From contig JAIOPN010000017.1 in assembly GCA_021413865.1 (NCBI GenBank), forward strand, positions 1-64,000: a stretch of 64,000 bases of DNA, given 5' to 3'. The position numbers and the translations under genes are program-made. Below, in pieces: positions 17,891 to 25,943 of the stretch (positions are counted from its first letter, which is position 1; every line of letters begins with the position of its first letter). Source of the DNA: Planctomycetota bacterium (GTDB lineage Bacteria; Planctomycetota; Phycisphaerae; Phycisphaerales; Phycisphaeraceae). The notes below the pieces were generated by a model. That model was not told the DNA's origin and ran no database searches. It saw only the letters and a list, made by a program, of their open reading frames with translations.

Positions 17891-18964
17891 ATGGCCCGCA
17901 TCCGACGCCCGTCGCTGGTAAGGTCGCTGGTGAGCCTGTTGTTGCCGACGATGCTCTGTGCCACGGCACTCGCCGGTGACGAGACGATCAGCCCCTCCCA
18001 CATGGGCGAGTGGGTCATCAAAACCATCAACGGCGCCAAGGTCTCGTTCGTCAAGGGGCCCGACACACCGCCCAAGGGCACGGGGAGCCTCAGGCTCGAA
18101 ACCGGCCCCGGCGACGGGGCCAACAAAGGCGGAAAAATCTGGATCGGCTGCACGGCGTGGAACGACCGGATGCTCGCCACGATCGGCTCGTTTTCCCTGA
18201 GCATCTATGTCGAGTCGGCGAAGAGCGCGAGCGTCGCCCCCTACATCAACGTCCACCTCGACTACAACAACAACGGCAAGTGGGACGGCACCCAGGGCGG
18301 GGACATGATCCTCGTCTTCGATCCGACCCTGCAGCCGCTGCCCAAGGGCCAACTCGACATGCGGACCGGTAGTTGGTTCACCGGGCTGGCCGATTCAGAT
18401 ATTCACTACGCCGACCACAACACGGGCGGCTGGTGGATCGTCGGCCACGAAGACATCGCCGGCCGCAACGGCAACTCCGTGAAGTTCGCGGACCTGCTGG
18501 CCAAGCTCGGCCAGCACGCCATCGTCGCCAATACCTTCGACAACGTGCCCGCGATCGTGATCGTCTGCGGCGCCAGGGACGGCGGCACATTCTCAAGCTT
18601 CGTGGGCAATATCACCAACGTCACGATCAGCGAGCAGTATCGCGGTCCTACTACGACGCTGTTTGCACCGGATTCCGAGGTCGCGCCGCCCCCACCGGTC
18701 GCCGCGACACCAAAACCGACGCCACCCAAGGCCGCGCCCGCAGCGGCCGCAACCCCGACGGCCACGGATGCCGCCGAGGCCGACGAGGAAGCCGCCGCAA
18801 ACGGGGCCGCCGCCAATTACCCGGCCACCGTCGGCTCCGTAACCCCGCCGCGCGCCCCGCAGCCGGTCCTCGCCGTCATCCTGGGTGTGCTATTCGCCAT
18901 CGGGATAGGCTGGCTGGGTTTTCTCATTTTCCGCCTCATCAGGATTGGGCAGATCACCGGGTGA
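17891..18964 (+). CDS. secreted, C-terminally membrane-anchored protein of unknown function
   Basis: A 357-residue protein with a signal sequence (about residues 1-28, ending ALAGDE), a single globular domain of mostly beta character (residues 30-255), a Pro/Ala-rich linker of about 60 residues, and one C-terminal membrane helix (PVLAVILGVLFAIGIGWLGF) followed by a short basic tail. The globular part contains DYNNNGKWDG, which resembles a calcium-binding loop of the dockerin/EF-hand type. No family is recognised with confidence. The topology suggests a domain displayed in the periplasm and tethered to the inner membrane. It precedes the transglutaminase-like gene by 54 bp on the same strand. 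Confidence 0.7.
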   Translation: MARIRRPSLVRSLVSLLLPTMLCATALAGDETISPSHMGEWVIKTINGAKVSFVKGPDTPPKGTGSLRLETGPGDGANKGGKIWIGCTAWNDRMLATIGSFSLSIYVESAKSASVAPYINVHLDYNNNGKWDGTQGGDMILVFDPTLQPLPKGQLDMRTGSWFTGLADSDIHYADHNTGGWWIVGHEDIAGRNGNSVKFADLLAKLGQHAIVANTFDNVPAIVIVCGARDGGTFSSFVGNITNVTISEQYRGPTTTLFAPDSEVAPPPPVAATPKPTPPKAAPAAAATPTATDAAEADEEAAANGAAANYPATVGSVTPPRAPQPVLAVILGVLFAIGIGWLGFLIFRLIRIGQITG

Positions 18965-19018
18965 ACGGCTCCCCCGGGTCTTGACCATCGCGCCCCTCTT
19001 TCGGCCTACGATCACGCA

Positions 19019-20977
19019 ATGCCCACGATCACCACACGATCGCTCCTTACCCGCCTCGTAGCGGGGATCGCTGTGGTCCTGACGGCAACGACACTGCCCG
19101 CCGACCCGCCAGCCGGCAAAGCGCCGGCCCCCCCGACATCAAAACCCGCCGCGGCGGCGGCGCCGCCCACCGCCGCCGCCGTCGTGCGCCAGGCCGTCGC
19201 CAAGGCACTCGATCAACTCGAAAACGGGGCAAGCCCCGCGTCGGTCGAGAAGTCCTTGTTCGACATCTTCGACCGGGTCATCGTCTTCACCCCCGAGAAC
19301 CAGCCGGAACCGTTCATCGAGACCGCCCACGCCCTCCGCCTGGTCCGGTTCGCCGCACAGGGCTCCCCCGAGCAGGTGCGCGACCGCATCGCCTTCCTCC
19401 GCAAGAACCCCGGGCTGTCGCGCACCCTCGCCTTCCTCATCAACGACGCCATCGCCGCCGGTGGCCAGCAGGAATCACCGGGCTCGGTGCGACGGCCGTA
19501 CGAGGTGCTCGACCAGCTCCGCGCCGCCTACGCCGATCGGCTCGACAAGTTCAGCGACCTGACCGCCGCCGTCTGCGTCGTGCATGATCGGGCGTTGCAG
19601 CGCAGCATCAACGAAAACCCCACCGAGGCGGCCCAGCCCGATCTCATCTGGCGCTACTTCGCCGACAACGAGGCGCGGATGGTCTTCGGCATCCGAGGCG
19701 TCCCGGCGGAACTGCTCTGTTATGTCGTGGACACCACCACGCCGCTGCGCGAGATGGCGTGGGCGCTGGACAAGTACCACGGGTACGACCAGGTCGGCCG
19801 GCTCTTCTTCGTGGTCCGTTACGACTACAACTACCTGGCCAGCGGCAAACAGAAGGCCGTCACCGTCGCGGGCTTCTCGCTCCCGAACATCCTCAAGTTC
19901 GGCGGTGTCTGCGCGGACCAGGCCTATTTCGCCACCGCCGTGGGCAAAGCGATCGGTGTGCCCACCGCCTACACCACCGGATCGAGCGCCGAGGTATCCC
20001 ACGCGTGGGTCGGCTTCCTCCAGGCCCGCGGCAAGCAGGCGGCGTGGAACTTCGACATCGGCCGTTACTCGGCGTACCAGGGCGTGCGCGGCCTCATCTC
20101 TGACCCGCAAACCCGCAAGACCATCCCCGACGGCTGCGTCAGCGTGCTGGCGCTGCTCGTGGGCACCAAGCCCGTCGAGCGCCAGGCCGCCATCGCGTTC
20201 AGCGACGCCGCCGCGCGCGTCGCCCAACTCCGTGCCGCCAATCGGCCCCTCAGCCCCGAGCCGCTCGTCGCACCGGCCGCGGGCGAACCGGGCAAACCCC
20301 CCGCCAAACAATTACGCACCAGCGATGTCACGTCGCAACTCGATCTGCTCGAAGCGTCGGTCAAAGCCTGCCCGGGGGAACCCAAGGCATGGTTCAGCGT
20401 CGCCCAACTGGCCGCCTCGGGCGCCATGTCGTGGGAAGACAAGGTCCGCTGGACTGATGCACTGCTGAAACTCATCGGCGACCGCTACCCGGACTTCACA
20501 ATGACGATCATGGCCCCAATGATCGCGAGCGTGGCGGACGTGAACCGCCAGAACGCGCTCTGGGAAAAGGCCTTCTCGCTGGTGCAGCGGCAGCGGGCGG
20601 ACCTGGCGGCCGAGGTGCGGATGGCGCAGGGCAAGATGTGGGAAAACGCCAAAGACGTGAAGGCCGCCGGCCGATGTTACGAGGACGTGATCGAGCGGTA
20701 CGTTAACGCCGGGCCGTTCGTCATCGAGGCGCTCAAGCGGACGGAGAAGGCGCTGCGTGAATCGGGGATGGGCGACAAGGCGCCGTCGCTCTATGCCCGA
20801 GCCTTCTCGCGGGCGTCGCTGCCGGGAGACATGGCGCCGGAGTTCCAACGCCAGAGCAATTGGTACCGTATCGGGATGATGTACGTTGATCGTCTGGAGG
20901 CCGCGGGCCAAACGGCCGCGGCCGCATCCGTGCGGAACAAGATCGAGCAGACCATCCCCACCGCCAACGTGCGGTGA
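19019..20977 (+). CDS. secreted transglutaminase-like protein with helical repeat C-terminus
   Basis: A 652-residue protein with a signal sequence (residues 1-30) and a Pro/Ala-rich segment after it. The central part looks like a transglutaminase/protease-like fold: Cys298 in FGGVCADQAYF, His328 in VSHAWVGF and Asp346 in WNFDIGRYS give the Cys-His-Asp triad in the right order and spacing. The last 230 residues are helical and may be TPR-like (CPGEPKAWFSVAQLAASGAM). Bacterial members act as peptidases or cross-linking enzymes on proteins or peptidoglycan outside the cytoplasm; the substrate is unknown here. The stop TGA overlaps a GTG start of the next gene, implying coupling. Confidence 0.78.
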   Translation: MPTITTRSLLTRLVAGIAVVLTATTLPADPPAGKAPAPPTSKPAAAAAPPTAAAVVRQAVAKALDQLENGASPASVEKSLFDIFDRVIVFTPENQPEPFIETAHALRLVRFAAQGSPEQVRDRIAFLRKNPGLSRTLAFLINDAIAAGGQQESPGSVRRPYEVLDQLRAAYADRLDKFSDLTAAVCVVHDRALQRSINENPTEAAQPDLIWRYFADNEARMVFGIRGVPAELLCYVVDTTTPLREMAWALDKYHGYDQVGRLFFVVRYDYNYLASGKQKAVTVAGFSLPNILKFGGVCADQAYFATAVGKAIGVPTAYTTGSSAEVSHAWVGFLQARGKQAAWNFDIGRYSAYQGVRGLISDPQTRKTIPDGCVSVLALLVGTKPVERQAAIAFSDAAARVAQLRAANRPLSPEPLVAPAAGEPGKPPAKQLRTSDVTSQLDLLEASVKACPGEPKAWFSVAQLAASGAMSWEDKVRWTDALLKLIGDRYPDFTMTIMAPMIASVADVNRQNALWEKAFSLVQRQRADLAAEVRMAQGKMWENAKDVKAAGRCYEDVIERYVNAGPFVIEALKRTEKALRESGMGDKAPSLYARAFSRASLPGDMAPEFQRQSNWYRIGMMYVDRLEAAGQTAAAASVRNKIEQTIPTANVR

Positions 20978-21912
20978 GAGCCGGTGTGATCCCCGCCGCG
21001 CCGGTACCGCGAATCATGCCAAAGCCCCGCCAGCCCAAGACCGCCGCCGAGAAGCGCCGACGCGTCCGCCGCACGCACCGGCTGCGACAGGCCGTGCTCG
21101 CCCTCCTGGCGGCCGTCGCTCTCGTGGGCGGCTACCTCTGGTACAGCCACCGCGGCCCGATGCCGCCCACCGCCATTTTTCAGGGTGTCACCTACCAGTG
21201 CGAGCAACTGCCCGTCTCAGCAGAAACCGGCGGCAAGCTCCACCTGGTCACGGTGGACCTCAACACACCGGGCGTCGAGTTTTTCGTCACAGGGATCAGC
21301 GGCAGCGCGGCGACCGAGGGCTACGACTACCACCTGAGCATGGCCACCGGCGCCGCGCGCGAGGACGACCTGGCCGTGCTGATCAACGGCACCTACTTCA
21401 GCGCCAATACCTGGTGGGTGCCGCTGCCGGGCGATCTGGCGCGGGCGAGAGAGACCATCATCGTGCCGTCGCAGGCGAGCCGGCGCGAGGCGGAAAATTA
21501 CCTGCTCTGGCTCGATGACAAACTGACACCGCACGTGGAACGGGCCGCGCCGGCCAACGCCGAAGCACTGGCGAAGGCGAAATGGGGCATCGGCGGCCTG
21601 GACCTGGCCGTGCTGGACGGGCAGCCCCAGAAGCTCAGCTCAGCCAAGCCCGGGCCGCGCACGCTCCTGGGCGTGGACACCCAAAAGAAGCTCCTCTTCA
21701 TGGCCGTCTTCGAGAAGGCCAGCTACGACGCCGCCGCCCGAATCCTCGCCCAACACGGCGTGAAGGATGCGATCACCCTCAGCGGCGGGTACTCCTCGGT
21801 CATGGTCATCGGTGACGAGGCCAAGAACGTCCGGCCCGGCGCGGTCGTCGGCGGGTGGCGGCCGCTGGCGACTTTCGTCGGTGTGCGGGCGCGGCCGCTC
21901 GCGCGGCGATAA
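20974..21912 (+). CDS. phosphodiester glycosidase family protein (NAGPA domain)
   Basis: A 312-residue protein with a basic N-terminus, one membrane helix (QAVLALLAAVALVGGYLWY) and an extracytoplasmic domain of the NAGPA/phosphodiester glycosidase type: VLINGTYFSANTWWVPLP, WGIGGLDLAVLDG, and AITLSGGYSSVMVIGD correspond to the conserved active-site segments. Members remove GlcNAc or related sugars from phosphodiesters; bacterial versions act on envelope glycans such as sporulation or wall polymers. The GTG at 20974 overlaps the preceding TGA; an ATG at 21016 is the alternative start and loses only 14 residues. Converges on trpE with 14 bp between. Confidence 0.8.
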   Translation: MRAGVIPAAPVPRIMPKPRQPKTAAEKRRRVRRTHRLRQAVLALLAAVALVGGYLWYSHRGPMPPTAIFQGVTYQCEQLPVSAETGGKLHLVTVDLNTPGVEFFVTGISGSAATEGYDYHLSMATGAAREDDLAVLINGTYFSANTWWVPLPGDLARARETIIVPSQASRREAENYLLWLDDKLTPHVERAAPANAEALAKAKWGIGGLDLAVLDGQPQKLSSAKPGPRTLLGVDTQKKLLFMAVFEKASYDAAARILAQHGVKDAITLSGGYSSVMVIGDEAKNVRPGAVVGGWRPLATFVGVRARPLARR

Positions 21913-21926
21913 GACTTGTGTACACC

Positions 21927-23507
21927 TCAGCGCGACCCGAAGGCGCGTTCGGCGAGATCGACCGCCTTCGCCAGCGCGGCCGCCTTGTTCACCGTCTCCT
22001 GGTGCTCGGCGTCTGGCTCGCTGTCGGCGACGATCCCGCCGCCGGCCTGGAGGTGAACGATCCACGCGCCCACCTTCTGATCCGCGCTATCGTCGCGCCG
22101 CACCACCATCGTCCGCAGCGCGATCGCCATGTCCATGTTGCCCGCGAAATCCACGTAACCCACCGCTCCCGCGTACGGCCCGCGCCGCGTCGGCTCCAAC
22201 TCATCGATGATCTGCATCGCCCGCACCTTCGGCGCCCCGCTCACCGTCCCCACCGGCAGCGCCACCCGCAGCGCGTCCCAGCATGTCGCCCCCTCGCGCA
22301 TCTTTCCGGTCACCGTCGAGGAGATGTGCATCACATGACTGTAGCGCTCAACGACCATGACGTGCGGCAGCTCGATCGACCCGGGCCGCGCGACGCGACC
22401 CACGTCGTTCCGCCCCAGGTCCACGAGCATGATGTGCTCCGCGCGGTCCTTCGGGTCGGTGAGCAGTTCTTTTTCCAGCACTGCGTCCTCAGCCTCGTCC
22501 TTCCCGCGCCGGCGCGTGCCCGCGAGCGGCCGGTTCGTCACCTCGCCGTCGTGTACGCGGCACAAAATCTCCGGGCTCGACCCGATCAACATCCCGCCCT
22601 CGATCTGGATGTAGAACATGTAGGGCGAAGGGTTCACCACGCGCAGCGAGCGGTACAGATCAAACGGGTCTGCCGTCGTGCGTAGCTCGAAGCGCTGGCT
22701 CGGGACCACCTGGAACACGTCGCCGGCGGCGATGTATTCCTTGGCTTTGAGCACCGCCTTCTGATAGCCGCCCTCGCCCATGTTGCTCACGGGCAGCTTC
22801 GGCGGGGGCGAATCAAGATTAACTTCACCAACAGGCAGCTCCAGGCCGTCCCCGCGCACGCTGGCGGGGACCGTCTCGATGCGCGCCACCAGTTCATCGA
22901 GCTTCTTCGAACCGGCGGCGTAGGCGTCGTCGAGCGATTTATGTTCGCCGGCGTGGACGTGTGTGATGACCAGCACGGTCTTCTGCACATGATCGAATGC
23001 GACGACGTCACGGTACAACCCCATGTGGAGGTCGGGCAGGTGCCGGTCGTCGGGCGGCGGCGAGGGGAGCTTCTCGCCCTCCAAATAGCGGACGGTGTCA
23101 TAGCCGGCGTAGCCGACCCAGCCGCCGGTGAAATCGGGCAGGCCTTTCACGCGGGCGAGTTTCGTGCCTTCGGTGATGCGGTCCATCTCGCGGAGCGGGT
23201 CGTCGCTGCGGAATTTTCGTGAGCGGTCGGGGTGGGTGGAGTTGATGTAATTGACATCGTGGCCGTAGGCGATGACCTGTGCGACGGGCTGCGCGGCCAT
23301 GAAGCTATAGCGGCCGACGCGGTCGCCGCCGACGACGGATTCGAGGAGGAAGCTGGGGGCCATGCGGTCGTCGGGGCGGACGAGCCTGCGGTAGGCCAGC
23401 ACGGGCGTGAGCTGATCGCTCAGCAGCCGGCGGTACATGGGCAGAAGATTAGCGCCCCGCGCGGCGAGAGCCTTGAAGTCGGAGATGTCGGGGATGGTGT
23501 GGGGCAT
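21927..23507 (-). CDS. trpE: anthranilate synthase component I
   Basis: The 526-residue large subunit converts chorismate to anthranilate, using ammonia from TrpG, at the start of tryptophan synthesis. The chorismate-binding domain is complete: NRPLAGTRRRGKDEAED, LVDLGRNDVGRV, MHISSTVTG, PVGTVSGAPKVRAM and GPYAGAVGYVDF. The N-terminal part (FKALAARGANLLPMYRRLLS, TPVLAYRRL) fits the feedback-binding domain of TrpE better than PabB. The start at 23507 removes an N-terminal tail encoded by a palindromic repeat upstream. No trpG or other trp gene is nearby. No leader-peptide attenuator is visible upstream. Confidence 0.92.
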   Translation of the reverse strand: MPHTIPDISDFKALAARGANLLPMYRRLLSDQLTPVLAYRRLVRPDDRMAPSFLLESVVGGDRVGRYSFMAAQPVAQVIAYGHDVNYINSTHPDRSRKFRSDDPLREMDRITEGTKLARVKGLPDFTGGWVGYAGYDTVRYLEGEKLPSPPPDDRHLPDLHMGLYRDVVAFDHVQKTVLVITHVHAGEHKSLDDAYAAGSKKLDELVARIETVPASVRGDGLELPVGEVNLDSPPPKLPVSNMGEGGYQKAVLKAKEYIAAGDVFQVVPSQRFELRTTADPFDLYRSLRVVNPSPYMFYIQIEGGMLIGSSPEILCRVHDGEVTNRPLAGTRRRGKDEAEDAVLEKELLTDPKDRAEHIMLVDLGRNDVGRVARPGSIELPHVMVVERYSHVMHISSTVTGKMREGATCWDALRVALPVGTVSGAPKVRAMQIIDELEPTRRGPYAGAVGYVDFAGNMDMAIALRTMVVRRDDSADQKVGAWIVHLQAGGGIVADSEPDAEHQETVNKAAALAKAVDLAERAFGSR

Positions 23508-23556
23508 CTCGGGTGGCCGTGCGTGGGGACGGGGATTTATAGCAGATAAGGTTCTG

Positions 23557-23636
23557 ACGAGCCGCGACCGTAAGGGAGCGGTCTTCTCTGGAATTCCCAC
23601 GCATCGCAGAACCGCTCCCTTACGGTCGCGGCTCGT
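23557..23636. repeat. palindromic repeat element, family A (copy 1)
   Basis: Perfect 26-bp inverted arms (ACGAGCCGCGACCGTAAGGG... and its complement) at 23557-23582 and 23611-23636 with a 28-bp centre. A second copy with near-identical arms lies at 31081-31160. Both are immediately upstream of minus-strand genes. It has the look of a REP/MITE-like dispersed element; its transcript would fold into a long hairpin. Confidence 0.85.
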
Positions 23637-23645
23637 CCAGAGCGA

Positions 23646-24023
23646 TCAATCCAGCGGTTCGGACTCGATCGACGCCTTTTCGCCCTTGGCACGCTTCTCG
23701 TGGAACTTCTTGAGCCAGGTCTCCCAGCTCTTGCCGGCGGCGGTGTCGCGGCCTGAGAAAACGAGGCGGGCGATGTCCGCGTACCGGATGGTGACGCGCT
23801 GGTCGGTGTCCTTGGGGATCACGCGGACGATCGGGTCGGGAATGGAACTGCGGCGGTCGAAGATGTACCCCTCGATCACCTTGCCCTCGCGGGTGTGGAT
23901 GGTGACGTCGCCGCGGTAGTCGAACGCCTCATCGAGCGCGGCGTTGCGCTCGGCGGCCGAGGAGAGCGAGGGGACCGCCCCTTCGAGCGTGGGCTTGTCT
24001 TCATCGTGTACGTTTTCGGTCAT
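23646..24023 (-). CDS. conserved hypothetical protein, possible Sm-like fold
   Basis: A 125-residue acidic-to-basic soluble protein with no signal sequence. The middle holds a strand-rich core (YRGDVTIHTREGKVIEGYIF, then VRVIPKDTDQRVTIRYADIA) whose pattern of a strand, a charged turn, GKVIEGYIFD and a second strand pair recalls Sm/LSm or SH3-like barrels. The C-terminus WETWLKKFHEKRAKGE is helical and basic. The start at 24023 has AAGGA six bases upstream and is preferred over the longer frame to 24071. No function is assigned; the fold remark is only a visual impression. It lies just upstream of the trpE-side repeat, on the same strand as trpE. Confidence 0.65.
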   Translation of the reverse strand: MTENVHDEDKPTLEGAVPSLSSAAERNAALDEAFDYRGDVTIHTREGKVIEGYIFDRRSSIPDPIVRVIPKDTDQRVTIRYADIARLVFSGRDTAAGKSWETWLKKFHEKRAKGEKASIESEPLD

Positions 24024-24084
24024 GAGTTCCTTAGTGTAATCGGGGAGTCTGCGCGATGCACGGGGGCGCAACGCGCGACGGGTT

Positions 24085-24105
24085 TTAGCCGTCGGGCTCG
24101 CCCGA
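24085..24105 (+). repeat. short palindromic repeat, family B (copy 1)
   Basis: A 21-bp sequence containing the hairpin TCGGGC-TC-GCCCGA. The identical 21 bp occurs in reverse orientation at 60615-60635. It opens the 383-bp gene-free stretch before the beta-barrel gene, which otherwise holds a small terminator-like hairpin and the tandem sigma-54 sites. Confidence 0.7.
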
Positions 24106-24264
24106 TGCTTTCCCGGCGCAGGGGTGGTGGTTTTGCCACCGGTCGCAAGAACGCCGGGTGAATTCAGCGACTAAACAGGGCGCTCATCCGCGCGGCAGGC
24201 GCGGCGCGACTGCCCAATCGTGATGCAGGGGTGCGGGGATGGCCCAAAGCACGGTAAACCGATT

Positions 24265-24287
24265 GCCCTGTTCTTTACAGGGCTTTT
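24265..24287 (+). terminator. terminator-like hairpin upstream of the sigma-54 promoters
   Basis: GCCCTGT-TCTTT-ACAGGGC followed by TTTT, a seven-base stem ending eight bases before the first sigma-54 site. It may shield the porin promoter from upstream read-through; no plus-strand gene directly precedes it. Confidence 0.5.
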
Positions 24288-24294
24288 ATGCGTA

Positions 24295-24309
24295 TGGCAC
24301 ATTTCTTGC
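24295..24309 (+). promoter_or_regulatory. sigma-54-type promoter, upstream copy
   Basis: TGGCAC-ATTTC-TTGC matches the -24/-12 consensus, with ten bases between the GG and GC pairs. It lies exactly 30 bp before a second such site ahead of the beta-barrel gene. Confidence 0.6.
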
Positions 24310-24324
24310 CGCCATTTATATGGA

Positions 24325-24340
24325 TGGCACCCTCTTTGCA
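24325..24340 (+). promoter_or_regulatory. sigma-54-type promoter, downstream copy
   Basis: TGGCAC-CCTCT-TTGCA is a full match to the -24/-12 consensus, with the invariant GG and GC ten bases apart. Initiation about 12 bases downstream of the GC would give a leader of roughly 55 bases before the beta-barrel ATG at 24407. Such promoters require an AAA+ activator protein. Confidence 0.7.
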
Positions 24341-24406
24341 CCGGTATCATCTCGCCGTGTGTAGGCGACGTATTCAGGGATTTCATACCTCGAAGGAGAC
24401 TTGTTC

Positions 24407-25672
24407 ATGGCTAATCCCCGTCAGTGGAATCGCTTGTGTCGTTATTCGCCCCTCGCTCTGGCGCTGGGTGCGTCGATCTTCGTTCCCTCGCTCTCCCATG
24501 CGGATGAGCCCGCCGCGGCACCGGCCCCTGACGCCCCCGTGACGCATGACCTGGCCATGGAAGGCCTGGACAAGATCGGCCTGGGCGACGCCTTCAAGGC
24601 CAACAACATGAAGCTCTACGGCTGGGCGGAGGCGGGCTACACCTACAACCACGCCAGCCCCACCGACCGCGTCAACCGGCTGCGCACCTTCGACACCCGC
24701 TCTAACGACATCCTCCTCAACCAGCTCACGCTCAACCTCGAGAAGACCCTCAAGGAGGGCAAGGACTTCGACTTCAGCGGCAAGATCGAGTTGCTCTACG
24801 GCAGCGACGGCCGGGTCATCCACTCCGCCAACCTCGGCGACAACATCAACGGTGACGCCGACGAGCTCATCGACGGCACACAGGTCGAGTTCGACCCCGT
24901 GCAGTTCTACGGCCTGGTCCGCCTGCCCGTGGGCAACGGGCTGACCGTCAAGTTCGGCAAGTACGTCACCACCCTCGGCTCGGAAGTCATCGACGCCCCG
25001 GGCAACCTCTTCTACTCCCACAGCTTCCTGTTTGGTTACGCCATCCCCTTCACCCACACCGGCGTTCAGCTCGACTACGCGATCAACGACAAGATCGGCG
25101 TGTACTACGGCGTGACCTTCGGTTACGACCAGTTCGGCGACATCAACGACACGCTCACCCAGATGGCGGGCATGAGCTACAAGCTCAACGAGAAGACCAC
25201 CATCCTCTTCAACGCCATCACCGGTCCGGAGCGCGAGGACGAGAACACCGACTACCGCACCGTGTTCGACACTGTCGTCAACTACACCATCACCGACAGC
25301 ATTATCTTCTCGGTCAACGGCGACTTCGGTAACGAGAGCGGCACCAACGTCGAGGGTGCGGCGGGTAACAACTGGATGGGCGTCGCGAGCTACCTGACCT
25401 TCAAGATCATCCCCGACACGCTGAACGTAAACCTGCGTGCGGAATATATGCGTGACGAGACGGCTAGCCGCCTGGGCATCACCGGCGACATGATGGAGCT
25501 GACCGCGGGCCTGGACATCCACCCGTGCAAGAAGTTCCAGAACCTGCGCGTCCGGCCGGAAGTCCGCTACGACCGCGCGTTCGGCGACTCGCCGTTCGAC
25601 ACGGGCATGATCCCCGGCGGCAGCGACCGCGAACAGTTCACCGCCGGGCTGGACGTGATCGTCACGTTCTAA
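24407..25672 (+). CDS. outer-membrane beta-barrel protein (BBP2/porin-like)
   Basis: A 421-residue protein. The ATG at 24407 is eight bases behind AAGGAG; the TTG at 24401 is too close to it. A signal sequence (ALALGASIFVPSLSHADEPA) is followed by a short helix region, then alternating polar/hydrophobic strands typical of a beta-barrel: MKLYGWAEAGYTYNH, FDFSGKIELLYGSD, LTVKFGKYVTTLGSEVIDAP, VGVQ-like strands, and a C-terminal strand ending in F (FTAGLDVIVTF), the outer-membrane insertion signal. It resembles the BBP2 (PF07642) family of putative porins. Two sigma-54 promoters precede it and a strong terminator follows, so it is a single, conditionally expressed transcription unit. A high-expression codon pattern (C-ending codons) is evident. 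Confidence 0.85.
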   Translation: MANPRQWNRLCRYSPLALALGASIFVPSLSHADEPAAAPAPDAPVTHDLAMEGLDKIGLGDAFKANNMKLYGWAEAGYTYNHASPTDRVNRLRTFDTRSNDILLNQLTLNLEKTLKEGKDFDFSGKIELLYGSDGRVIHSANLGDNINGDADELIDGTQVEFDPVQFYGLVRLPVGNGLTVKFGKYVTTLGSEVIDAPGNLFYSHSFLFGYAIPFTHTGVQLDYAINDKIGVYYGVTFGYDQFGDINDTLTQMAGMSYKLNEKTTILFNAITGPEREDENTDYRTVFDTVVNYTITDSIIFSVNGDFGNESGTNVEGAAGNNWMGVASYLTFKIIPDTLNVNLRAEYMRDETASRLGITGDMMELTAGLDIHPCKKFQNLRVRPEVRYDRAFGDSPFDTGMIPGGSDREQFTAGLDVIVTF

Positions 25673-25704
25673 GCCGACGACGAGCTTAGAGAAGGCCACC
25701 CTTG

Positions 25705-25737
25705 AGGGCCCGACGCGACCCCTTCGCGTCGGGCCCT
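25705..25737 (+). terminator. rho-independent terminator of the beta-barrel gene
   Basis: A perfect 14-bp GC-rich stem (AGGGCCCGACGCGA and TCGCGTCGGGCCCT, loop CCCCT), 32 bp after the stop, followed by ATCTATATCT rather than a pure T run. Confidence 0.8.
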
Positions 25738-25767
25738 ATCTATATCTGTATGGACGACTCCGTCCCC

Positions 25768-25914
25768 CATGGGATGCGTAGCGGAGCGCACCACACCGCC
25801 TCCGTTCTCGCGGGCCATTTGAAGACTCGATGCCACGGTTGGTATCGATGGTTTGTGTTTGCCGGTGATGGGAATGGTGCGCTGCGCTCCGCTCCAAGCA
25901 CCCTACGCCGCACG
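25768..25914. repeat. imperfect inverted-repeat element, family C (degenerate copy)
   Basis: Arms containing GCGTAGCGGAGCGCACCAC and the complement of GGTGCGCTGCGCTCCGCT flank about 90 bp. The same arm sequence, better preserved, bounds the element at 54038-54180. It fills most of the 271-bp gap between the beta-barrel gene and the ABC importer. Confidence 0.6.
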
Positions 25915-25943
25915 CATGCAAACCCGCGTGCGGCTTGGCGGCT

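Noticed and set aside
24383-25699. 438-codon frame antisense to the beta-barrel gene
   Set aside because: The plus-strand barrel has a signal peptide, barrel strands and promoters; the reverse frame is low-complexity.
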